The notes under the pieces: generated by a model
Database searches by the model: none
Told to the model about the DNA's origin: nothing
The model's input: the letters and a program-made list of their open reading frames with translations, nothing else
Part shown: positions 27,902 to 34,878 of the stretch, piece by piece
Layout: every line of letters starts with the position of its first letter
Position numbering within the stretch: the first letter of the stretch is position 1
Origin: a virus
IMG/VR virus record: IMGVR_UViG_3300024264_000006
Span: 1-64,000 of that record
Reading direction: 5' to 3' (one strand)
DNA length: 64,000 nt
Translations under genes and position numbers: made by a program

Positions 27902-29247
27902 TAGAAACTCTTATTGCCGTAATTAAATTTGCTTATATTTAATGTTGTCGTATGTTTTCCATTACCACCAGCTGTTTGCAAATGATGATGAATATTAGTA
28001 ATTAAGAAGTCACCACTCAGTAGTTTAGATGCATCTGTTTTGGTTTCATCACCATCTTCAGGTATTCTCACATCAATCCTGTCTCCAACACCAGCTTTAG
28101 CAGCAATTATATCTGCTCCGGTAACGGTAATTTCATACGAGTTCTTCATCATTAAATTCAAAGCTGCTTGAGTTTTGATCTTATGATGATGTTTATCTGC
28201 ATCCGGTTCCCAATGAATACTCTTGTAGTTTGTGCCGGGTCTGTATGTCTTTCTATTTAACACTTGATGAACAAACCTAGAATCCGCTGTATGTGCAGGC
28301 CCTACTCCTTGCAAACTAAAATTTGGATCGTATGTGTTTTTACTACCACCATTATCACTTGGTATTGCATCAACAACATCCATGACTGAAAGGTGTTTAG
28401 GAACCCAACCCTTAATAGTTGCATCATCAAGTTCTGTCATTGCATAGGACGATCCTATGGTGCCTGTAAGTATATGGTTAAATGCGTCTGAAAGTTTTGA
28501 TATACTCACATCATGAATTTGTTTATGTCTTTGTCTAAAACTTTTTGTAATCACATCTGCTTGAGTTTCTGCTCCCGAATAAACGTAAGGGTCTTCCATA
28601 TTAAATGGGGGAATCTCTAGGAGTCTGTCCAAGGTAGCCAGTTTTAGTTCGTCGTTAAACACACTTCCAAACAATAGGAAAGGCATTCCTGTAGTTGTAG
28701 ATGCACGATCCCTCAACCATTCACAGGCTTCTAGTGGATGCATGTAAGGAACGATAGCTTTCCAGTTCTCTTGTATAGACGGTTGAATTACTTTTTTACA
28801 ACCCTTACCTATTTTAGAACTTAATATATCAACAATCTCATCTTCTAACTTTTTACCGTTACCAATAGCTTCACTGAACTTTGTTGCCTTACTGGCAGTC
28901 GCATGTTCGTCGATAAGATTTAGAAGCCAAACTGTACTTTTCGCATCTGCAACACCACTCTTTTCTATTCTTCCAGCAGAATGCACGTGCCATTTTTTAG
29001 TCCAAGTCTGATCACCCACATTATCTTTAATGGTCATAACAAGACTTTCTGTACCACGGAATTTAAATCCTTCAAACCAACCCGTTTGATCAACAAGTAA
29101 AATATTGCCTGTACAGTATGGCATAGTGATATCTTCAAAGGCCTCGTATTCCAGTATCACTTGAAAAATATCAACAGAACTTCCTGTCGAACTAGTAAGG
29201 ATTGCCGACTCTATTTGAAAAGTTGGCCCGTCAAATCTATCTTGCAT
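27901..29247 (-). CDS. 27: Baseplate hub protein gp27-like
   Basis: Protein of 448 residues (T4 gp27 391). The N-terminal half has the tube-like beta-barrel pattern of gp27/VgrG N-domains: FQIESAILTSSTGSSVDIFQ, ITMPYCTGNILLVDQTG and FKFRGTESLVMTI. The central segment YMHPLEACEWLRDRASTTT is typical of marine gp27 homologues. The C-terminal half carries a His-rich segment (DADKHHHKIKTQ) and INNIHHHLQ-type strands before the final NISKFNYGN. gp27 forms the trimeric hub ring that bridges the baseplate to the tube. Its neighbours are gp53 upstream and the OB-fold gp5 protein downstream, as in T4 module order. Confidence 0.85.
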   Translation of the reverse strand: MQDRFDGPTFQIESAILTSSTGSSVDIFQVILEYEAFEDITMPYCTGNILLVDQTGWFEGFKFRGTESLVMTIKDNVGDQTWTKKWHVHSAGRIEKSGVADAKSTVWLLNLIDEHATASKATKFSEAIGNGKKLEDEIVDILSSKIGKGCKKVIQPSIQENWKAIVPYMHPLEACEWLRDRASTTTGMPFLLFGSVFNDELKLATLDRLLEIPPFNMEDPYVYSGAETQADVITKSFRQRHKQIHDVSISKLSDAFNHILTGTIGSSYAMTELDDATIKGWVPKHLSVMDVVDAIPSDNGGSKNTYDPNFSLQGVGPAHTADSRFVHQVLNRKTYRPGTNYKSIHWEPDADKHHHKIKTQAALNLMMKNSYEITVTGADIIAAKAGVGDRIDVRIPEDGDETKTDASKLLSGDFLITNIHHHLQTAGGNGKHTTTLNISKFNYGNKSF

Positions 29248-29248
29248 C

Positions 29249-30367
29249 TTACGTCACTTCTCTAAGTTTTGTATATACTCTTTGTGCTACCCGATCAACG
29301 ACATCAGCTTTTAACACTTTGATTTGTTTTAGTTCGTCGTTCTTTTGTTTATAGTATTCCTGTACAGTAACAGCAGTAACATTAGATGGAACGTTTTGTG
29401 TGTATGGATCGATATCAACCCACTCACTTTCTATACGCAGTTCTGCATTATCAGCAGCCTCTACTGCACGTGCAGCTGTTTTCCTATCGGATGATACCAG
29501 AATGTTAGATACGTTGTCAAGATCAAATGCTACGTATTGAGTTTTTTCGTAGTGATGCACAGCTTCATATTGATGCGATTCTTTAAAGAGTTCAACCGCA
29601 ATTGTAATACCTGTTGTCTGATCGATGTAAGAAATAGACTCGGTATCACCAAAGTTATTATCTTTAGGGTTACCGACATACAACGAAGCAACCACGGTTA
29701 CTACTGTGTTTTCAATAAATGGAATGTTCTGGAATGTTGCTTCCTTTCCAAGTGAATCCAAACTTCTTTCAATTGTATCATCCATGATTACACCATCACG
29801 GTAAAACGTCCAGAGACTTGAACTGTGGAAAGTTTTACGGAATGAGTCATCTACTTCAATAGTAGCGAATCCTGTCTCTGATACTGATAAGGTGAATTGT
29901 TCTTGTTCATCCAATACTGTATTGGTGGTGTCAATTACCATTTGACCAAGTTCAGGGATTCTACGGACAATTGTTCCTATTGTACCAGATACCGATCCGG
30001 TCACAACTTGTCCTACACGAAACGCAAAGTCTCCTGTAGTAAAATCGTCTTTAGTTGTTACTGTCCTATGAGGATATCTAACCTTTACGATATCACTTAC
30101 CTTTTCCTGTGCGACAGGCCATCCAGATTCACGCAGATGATCATTCATTAAAAAGAATGTCCAATAGTAATCTGGACTACCGTAAAGTTCGTATGATACG
30201 TTATCCGGTCTGTCGCCCGATAGAATCTGATAACTTTCATAGAATGATAAGTCTTGCTTTACCTGATCAAGAATATCTACGTATGAATGAATTGCCTGAA
30301 ACAGAGCAGGACGTGTCTCTTCACCGAAGTTGTATAATAATGGTAAAAAACTTTGTATGTATTTCAT
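29249..30367 (-). CDS. 53: Baseplate wedge protein gp53-like
   Basis: Protein of 372 residues; T4 gp53 is 196, so a beta-rich insertion and C-terminal extension are present. Recognition: FYESYQILSGDRPDNVSYEL, YGSPDYYWTFFLMNDHLRES and GWPVAQEKVSDIVKVRYPHR near the N-terminus, the signature of gp53. The C-terminal 80 residues contain the helical tail (YKQKNDELKQIKVLKADVV). gp53 docks onto gp25-gp6-gp7 wedges to complete them. It lies 2 bases from gp27. Confidence 0.9.
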   Translation of the reverse strand: MKYIQSFLPLLYNFGEETRPALFQAIHSYVDILDQVKQDLSFYESYQILSGDRPDNVSYELYGSPDYYWTFFLMNDHLRESGWPVAQEKVSDIVKVRYPHRTVTTKDDFTTGDFAFRVGQVVTGSVSGTIGTIVRRIPELGQMVIDTTNTVLDEQEQFTLSVSETGFATIEVDDSFRKTFHSSSLWTFYRDGVIMDDTIERSLDSLGKEATFQNIPFIENTVVTVVASLYVGNPKDNNFGDTESISYIDQTTGITIAVELFKESHQYEAVHHYEKTQYVAFDLDNVSNILVSSDRKTAARAVEAADNAELRIESEWVDIDPYTQNVPSNVTAVTVQEYYKQKNDELKQIKVLKADVVDRVAQRVYTKLREVT

Positions 30368-30382
30368 TGCTTTGCCCTGTTA

Positions 30383-31498
30383 TTATGCATATATGATTGG
30401 AGGCTGTTCATCACCACCGTCACCACCGTTACCACCGTTACCACCCGAACTTAACTGTGGCACATATTCCTCTTGTTTTCTATCAAGAGTTGCAGACTCA
30501 ATAAAGTTCAATGTTATTTGTGTTTCTACTGGTTTACCGTCTTTGTGGAATGCCATGCCATTGGGGTTTGTTGTTACAGAAAGGTTTCTCAGATATGAGG
30601 GTTGTATTTGGACAGGTTCCCATCCTCTAAAACTGGAAACTTTAATTTTAAATTTTTCTGGATACTTGTAACCAACTCTAACATCACCAACCATAATCGG
30701 TTCTGGATATAAAAAGTGTCTGAAGAAATCTACGATACCGTCAACAGCGCTTGCTTCCTCAGCTGAAGAAGGAACTAAACTAAAACTGAATGAGAACTCT
30801 CTCATGTTGACTCTTTTAAATAGAGTCCTTTGGTTTGGAGCAACAGTTACTCCGGCTGCTACATTACCCGCAGCTGCAATTCCAGCACCAGCAATTCTTC
30901 TGGTCGCTCCTGCCAATGTGATAGCTCCTAATCTTGCTGCTTCAGGACTTGCACCACCACTAACTGCGTCTATGATAGATTGACCTACAGATGTTGCTAC
31001 GCCAAACGTGCCTTCGGTTGCATCTGACAAGGTGTCATCTGTCATACGATTCAACGCTAGTGCCCCAGTCGGCCCTAGATCGACACCATCAAAAGCAACA
31101 CCTTCTGCAACCTGAAATCCTGGCGGTAAATATAAAACTACTTGACCATCAGGGTCTTGTAAACTCATCTTACCCCTAGTAAAAGGTTGAACCTCTTCAC
31201 CTATACCGAAGAAATCTTGAAGAATGCCATCCAACTTACCTCCAGCGTCCCCAAGAAAATTATCAACGGCTTCTAGTCCACCCTTAACATCATTATAAAC
31301 TTCCTTTGCATCATCAAAAAACTCTTGGAGTTTACTAGGTTCGCCTTGTTCCTCAGATTCTTTTTCTATATTTTCTTTTGCTTTTTCCAGATCAGTACCT
31401 TCAGCTCGAGCGTTTACCTCGGCATTTTCTGAACCAATAACGTCAAAGCTGACATAACCCAGCCTTTCTTCTACTTTAGATGGAAACCTTAATGCCAT
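30383..31498 (-). CDS. 48: Baseplate tail tube cap gp48-like
   Basis: Protein of 371 residues (T4 gp48 364). The C-terminal third contains the gp48/gp54-type tail-tube fold signature: RTLFKRVNMREFSFSFSLVP, ASAVDGIVDFFRHFLYPEP and PEKFKIKVSSFRGWEPVQIQ. The middle is an Ala/Gly-rich segment that may cross the tube lumen. The end is a glycine-rich tail. gp48 caps the hub and, with gp54, starts tube polymerisation; gp54 is found at 33233-33955. The gene is the first of the minus-strand block, with a perfect late promoter 40 bases upstream. Confidence 0.85.
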   Translation of the reverse strand: MALRFPSKVEERLGYVSFDVIGSENAEVNARAEGTDLEKAKENIEKESEEQGEPSKLQEFFDDAKEVYNDVKGGLEAVDNFLGDAGGKLDGILQDFFGIGEEVQPFTRGKMSLQDPDGQVVLYLPPGFQVAEGVAFDGVDLGPTGALALNRMTDDTLSDATEGTFGVATSVGQSIIDAVSGGASPEAARLGAITLAGATRRIAGAGIAAAGNVAAGVTVAPNQRTLFKRVNMREFSFSFSLVPSSAEEASAVDGIVDFFRHFLYPEPIMVGDVRVGYKYPEKFKIKVSSFRGWEPVQIQPSYLRNLSVTTNPNGMAFHKDGKPVETQITLNFIESATLDRKQEEYVPQLSSGGNGGNGGDGGDEQPPIIYA

Positions 31499-31509
31499 TT
31501 TAAAATCCT

Positions 31510-31517
31510 AATAAATA
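31510..31517 (+). promoter_or_regulatory. T4-type late promoter variant, plus strand (AATAAATA)
   Basis: AATAAATA on the plus strand in the divergent gap between gp48 and gp4, 37 bases before gp4. Confidence 0.55.
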
Positions 31518-31537
31518 GTTTTGAAATAATCTACGTT

Positions 31538-31545
31538 TATTTATA
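31538..31545 (-). promoter_or_regulatory. T4-type late promoter, minus strand
   Basis: Exact TATAAATA on the minus strand in the same 55-base divergent gap, 40 bases before gp48. The two promoters face apart and their -10 elements lie about 20 bases from each other. Confidence 0.7.
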
Positions 31546-31553
31546 AGGTTTTT

Positions 31554-32030
31554 ATGGCATATTCGGGAAAGTATAGGGTAAAGAACAAAAACAAATATAT
31601 TGGCGACCCTACACAAGTGGTCTATCGTTCTCTGTGGGAAAAACATGCCTTTAAATGGGCAGACGATAACCCCAAGATTAAACGATGGGGAAGTGAAGAA
31701 GTCATTATACCATACTTATATGAGGTTGACAAGAGATATCACAGATATTTTATGGACTTGATTGTCGAATACACAGACGGTAAAGTGGTTCTTATTGAGA
31801 TCAAACCCCACAAGGAAACAAAACCTCCTACGGGCGCACGTAAGACTAAAAGGTATTTGAGTGAAGCAATGACCTTTGTCAAGAATCAAAACAAATGGGA
31901 AGCTGCAAACGAGTATGCGAAAGACCGTGGATGGCAGTTTACGATCTGGACAGAGAAAGAACTGTCTAAGATGGGAATCTTACCCAAGTCAACCAAACCG
32001 TTGAAACCATACAGTCGAAAGAAAAAATGA
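31554..32030 (+). CDS. 4: Head completion protein gp4-like, PD-(D/E)xK nuclease fold
   Basis: Protein of 158 residues (T4 gp4 150). YIGDPTQVVYRSLWEKHAFK and the following WADDNPKIKRWGSEEVIIPY match gp4. HRYFMDLIVEY holds D68, and VVLIEIKP holds E82 and K84, the D...ExK arrangement of PD-(D/E)xK nucleases (TnsA-like). gp4 completes the head after packaging, perhaps by trimming the genome end. It is the first gene of the plus-strand block, and its stop overlaps the next start (ATGA). Confidence 0.9.
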   Translation: MAYSGKYRVKNKNKYIGDPTQVVYRSLWEKHAFKWADDNPKIKRWGSEEVIIPYLYEVDKRYHRYFMDLIVEYTDGKVVLIEIKPHKETKPPTGARKTKRYLSEAMTFVKNQNKWEAANEYAKDRGWQFTIWTEKELSKMGILPKSTKPLKPYSRKKK

Positions 32031-32614
32031 GAAAAGTGTTTTTTATTGGTTACAATAGGACTGCGACAACATCCTTTCACGAGATGTTTATTAAGTGTGG
32101 GTATAAATCAATACACTGCATTGCAAAGGATGAGGGCCATATTGGAAGAATCATAGAGGATAACGTTCTCAGTAATTCACCTATACTCAAAACTATTGAT
32201 GGTGCAGACGCATACTCTGACCTGTGTTTTATGAAGTTGGGTAGGTGTGTAGAGGGACAACAATATTATCGTGAACTGTATAATGAATATCCGGATTCGT
32301 ACTTCATACTACAGACCCGAAAACTTGAAGATTGGATTCGTAGTAGATCGAAACATAAGAGAGGAGACTTCATGAAGCGGTGTATGAAGTTTTGTCAGAT
32401 CAGAAATGCTAGAGAGATGCGAGACCATTGGAGAAAAGAAAGAACCGGATTTGAAGTCGAGGTAATGCAGTTCTTTTCTCTTCGTTCCAAAGCAAGATTT
32501 ATGAGGTATGACATCGACAATAACCACATTGTTGAACTCATAAACTTCCTCAAGTCAGACTTTCCCGACCTTAATGAAAAGAACTTTGGTCATAGAAACA
32601 AAACACTCCGATAA
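32027..32614 (+). CDS. Sulfotransferase-like P-loop protein
   Basis: Protein of 195 residues. FIGYNRTATTSFHEMF at residues 6-21 fits the 5'-phosphosulfate-binding loop of PAPS-dependent sulfotransferases, and FILQTRKLEDWIRSRSK near residue 92 fits the 3'-phosphate-binding strand and helix that follow it. It is short for a sulfotransferase (usually 250-300 residues). It overlaps gp4 by 4 bases, so it is co-translated inside the head/tail block, an unusual place. A substrate on the virion or host surface is possible; nothing in the gene names it. Confidence 0.7.
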   Translation: MRKVFFIGYNRTATTSFHEMFIKCGYKSIHCIAKDEGHIGRIIEDNVLSNSPILKTIDGADAYSDLCFMKLGRCVEGQQYYRELYNEYPDSYFILQTRKLEDWIRSRSKHKRGDFMKRCMKFCQIRNAREMRDHWRKERTGFEVEVMQFFSLRSKARFMRYDIDNNHIVELINFLKSDFPDLNEKNFGHRNKTLR

Positions 32615-32618
32615 AACA

Positions 32619-32626
32619 TATAAATA
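32619..32626 (+). promoter_or_regulatory. T4-type late promoter
   Basis: Exact TATAAATA on the plus strand, 26 bases before the 194-residue structural gene, directly behind the sulfotransferase stop. Confidence 0.75.
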
Positions 32627-32651
32627 AAGATAGTAAAATAGAGGAACCTCT

Positions 32652-33236
32652 GTGTCAAATATATTTAACAGATTAGAACTACAGGCATTCAGGGCTGGGA
32701 TTACACCCCGCACTAAGGAAAGCCGTGAGTGGTTCATGAAGAAAGCAAAGAATCTTCGATCTATCAACCGTGAAGCGTTGATGGATGAAGACCCACTGAA
32801 AAGACGAAGTAAACAGATTGTGGGTTCTATGCAGATGTTTTTCTATGACCCGAAACATAAAGACACACTACCATACTATGACACGTTTCCGTTGGTGGTT
32901 GTTGTAGGGCCTGCTGAAGGTGGGTTCTATGGTTTGAATTTACATTACCTTCCACCTATTCTACGTGCGAAGATGTTAGATGGTCTCATGGGTATAGCAG
33001 GAAGTAAATTAGATGATAACAGTAAATTCAAATTGTCTTATGCAATGTTGAAGAAGTCATCTAAGTTGAAGTATTTCGAACCTTGTTTCAAACACTACTT
33101 AAACAAACACGTACAGAGTAAGTTTGCAGAAGTACCAGCACCAGAGTGGGAGATTGCAACATTCTTACCAACAGCGAACTTCCGCAAACGTAATTCTAAG
33201 AAAGTTTACTACGATTCAAGGCAGATGTTAGGATGA
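32652..33236 (+). CDS. Conserved myovirus virion-associated protein (194 aa)
   Basis: Protein of 194 residues with a positively charged N-terminus: NRLELQAFRAGITPRTKESR, then MEEWFMKKAKNLRSIN-type basic helix. The body (PLVVVVGPAEGGFYGLNLHY, LPPILRAKMLDGLMG) is a compact alpha/beta fold without a recognised catalytic motif. Proteins of this outline stand directly before gp54 in marine T4-like phages; whether it protects DNA ends or is a tail component is not clear. It ends 4 bases inside the gp54 start and has its own late promoter. Confidence 0.7.
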   Translation: MSNIFNRLELQAFRAGITPRTKESREWFMKKAKNLRSINREALMDEDPLKRRSKQIVGSMQMFFYDPKHKDTLPYYDTFPLVVVVGPAEGGFYGLNLHYLPPILRAKMLDGLMGIAGSKLDDNSKFKLSYAMLKKSSKLKYFEPCFKHYLNKHVQSKFAEVPAPEWEIATFLPTANFRKRNSKKVYYDSRQMLG

Positions 33237-33955
33237 GCAATAGCATAGACGATTTAAAAGGTGCTGTAGGTGGTGGATCAGGGTTTGCATTACCCAACCT
33301 ATTCAAAGTAATACTACCTGAGATTGCAGGCATTGGGCCTAGAGAGTTAGAGGTACTCTGTAAAAGTGTTGTATTGCCTGGCAGACAGATTCAATCTCAA
33401 GATTATCAGACTGGTACTGCAACTAAAAAGATTGCAACCGGATATATCACACCAGATATTTCTTTAACATTTTATGTGATGAATGATCACAAAATTACTA
33501 GATACTTTGATGAATGGCAAAGATTGGCCCATGATCCTATAAACTACACGGTGGGTTATTATGAGGGTGAAGGCGGATATGGTCAAACCGTCACAATCGA
33601 ACAATTACAAAAGGGTGCTGGATTTTCCTTGTTTAAAAAACAACTTGGTTTTATGGATAAGGTTCCGCAATCAATTAAGAACCATCTACCGGACTTAGGA
33701 TTTATTGACCTCTCTCAAGGAGAGATAGATATAAGTCTTGGGTCACAAAGTAATTCAGTGAGGAAGATAGAGTTGCTTCAAGCCTATCCGACTTCCGTGA
33801 ATGAGATACAATTAGGTAACGATCAGAATGATCAAATTACTGAATTGAGTGTGCAGCTTTCATACAAAGACTGGTATGATAAAGGTGCAAAAGGGCCGAA
33901 TAGTGGTCTTGGTGATGCCATCATTGGTGGTGTACTGGGATCATTGTTGAATTAA
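33233..33955 (+). CDS. 54: Baseplate tail tube initiator gp54-like
   Basis: Protein of 240 residues (T4 gp54 320). The tail-tube fold is visible in ALPNLFKVILPEIAGIGPRE, VLPGRQIQSQDYQTGTATKK and ISLTFYVMNDHKITRYFDEW, patterns shared by gp19, gp48 and gp54. The C-terminal part (ITELSVQLSYKDWYDKG) is also conserved. gp54 sits on gp48 and templates the first tube hexamer. It is followed after 25 bases by gp26. Confidence 0.85.
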   Translation: MSNSIDDLKGAVGGGSGFALPNLFKVILPEIAGIGPRELEVLCKSVVLPGRQIQSQDYQTGTATKKIATGYITPDISLTFYVMNDHKITRYFDEWQRLAHDPINYTVGYYEGEGGYGQTVTIEQLQKGAGFSLFKKQLGFMDKVPQSIKNHLPDLGFIDLSQGEIDISLGSQSNSVRKIELLQAYPTSVNEIQLGNDQNDQITELSVQLSYKDWYDKGAKGPNSGLGDAIIGGVLGSLLN

Positions 33956-33980
33956 ATAATTTTAAATTAGGAGAAGTGAT

Positions 33981-34688
33981 ATGGCGTTGCCAGTAATTAA
34001 TAGTAGTCCACAGTATGATTTGGTTATTCCGTCTACAGGACAAAAGGTTGAATTCAGGCCATACTTGGTCAAAGAAGAAAAGGTTCTTATGGTTGCATTT
34101 GAATCTGGAGACCAGAAACAAGCAACCAAGGCCATCGGTAATACATTGAATGCATGTATTACGACAGATGACGTAGATGTATTCGAACTCACAACATATG
34201 ATATCGAATACCTTTTCACGCAGATTAGAACGAAATCTGTTGGTGAAACATCAAGGGTAGTTATCCCTTGTACTTCTTGTGAACACAAGAATGACGTAGA
34301 GATTAATCTGGAGACCGTTCAAATTGAGAACGCAGAGAACTCTACAGAGACTATTAACATTACGGATGACATTCTTCTTGAATTGTGTTATCCGACATAC
34401 CGTAGAATTCTAGATCAAGAATCTACAGGTACAGGAGAGGATGGTCTAGTATTGGCAGAAACATGTGTTAAAGCCATCTTGACCGAAGAAGAAAGATTTG
34501 ACGTTACGGAATTGAGTGATGGAGAACTGAGAGAGTTCCTTGAAAATCTGACTACAGATCAGTTCAAGGGAATCACAGATTTCTTGATCAGGATTCCGAA
34601 ACTGGAACATACAGTGGAGTTCAATTGTGTTCAGTGTAAAGAAGCTAACACAACGACATTGAGAGGGATGAGAGATTTTTTATCCTAA
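33981..34688 (+). CDS. 26: Baseplate hub / tail chaperone protein gp26-like
   Basis: Protein of 235 residues (T4 gp26 208). KVEFRPYLVKEEKVLMVAFE near residue 22 is the gp26 signature. Two CxxC pairs, C97-C100 and C216-C219, suggest a structural zinc site. The gene lies between the tail-tube-like gp54 and the tape measure, exactly where lambda G lies between the major tail protein and gene H. The last three sense codons contain a T TTT TTA heptamer in register, from which a -1 shift enters a 61-codon frame (see the gp51 entry). Unshifted synthesis gives this 235-residue protein; the shifted product would be about 295 residues. Confidence 0.85.
   Translation: MALPVINSSPQYDLVIPSTGQKVEFRPYLVKEEKVLMVAFESGDQKQATKAIGNTLNACITTDDVDVFELTTYDIEYLFTQIRTKSVGETSRVVIPCTSCEHKNDVEINLETVQIENAENSTETINITDDILLELCYPTYRRILDQESTGTGEDGLVLAETCVKAILTEEERFDVTELSDGELREFLENLTTDQFKGITDFLIRIPKLEHTVEFNCVQCKEANTTTLRGMRDFLS
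34676..34682 (+). promoter_or_regulatory. Predicted -1 ribosomal frameshift site (T TTT TTA)
   Basis: Slippery heptamer with gp26 zero-frame codons GAT TTT TTA, followed by TCC TAA. After slipping back one base, reading continues as ATC CTA AAC through 61 codons to a TAG at 34865-34867. This heptamer is the X XXY YYZ form, with the same sequence as the HIV-1 gag-pol site. The downstream frame has no ATG or Shine-Dalgarno near its start. Confidence 0.75.
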
Positions 34689-34867
34689 ACCTTTCTCACG
34701 ATAATTTGGTCAATCATTACAAGACCAATTTTTCGTTAATGCAACATCATCATTACAGTTTGACTGAATTAGAAATGATGATGCCGTGGGAAAGGGAGAT
34801 ATACGTTAGTATGTTAATTGATTATGTTAAGGAAGAAAACGATAGATTAAAACAAATTAAAAAGTAG
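34682..34867 (+). CDS. 51: gp51-like C-terminal extension reached by -1 frameshift
   Basis: Sixty-one codons in the -1 frame relative to gp26. Its sequence begins ILNLSHDNLVNHYKTNFSLM and continues with a helix-rich end that includes MMMPWEREIYVSMLIDYVKE, a pattern typical of tail-assembly chaperone extensions that precede tape measures. No ATG lies upstream of residue 20 of this frame and no Shine-Dalgarno fits one. The upstream stop in this frame is a TAA about 35 bases before the heptamer. In T4, gp51 is a separate 249-residue hub-assembly factor; the match here is by position and by the helix motif, so the name is provisional. Independent expression from a weak non-ATG start remains possible. 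Confidence 0.65.
   Translation: MLNLSHDNLVNHYKTNFSLMQHHHYSLTELEMMMPWEREIYVSMLIDYVKEENDRLKQIKK
34698..34736 (+). other. Hairpin 3' of the slippery site
   Basis: TTGGTC (34706-34711) pairs perfectly with GACCAA (34723-34728) around an 11-base loop; the outer part, ACGA with TCGT and AA with TT, extends the stem across two T:T mismatches. It begins 15 bases after the heptamer, longer than the usual 5-9, so the stimulatory structure may be a pseudoknot using this stem. Confidence 0.55.
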
Positions 34868-34878
34868 AGTATTAATCA

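Noticed and set aside
34739-34867. Independent 42-codon gene starting at the internal ATG of the gp51 frame
   Set aside because: There is no ribosome-binding site, and conserved-looking residues precede this ATG; frameshift is the better explanation.
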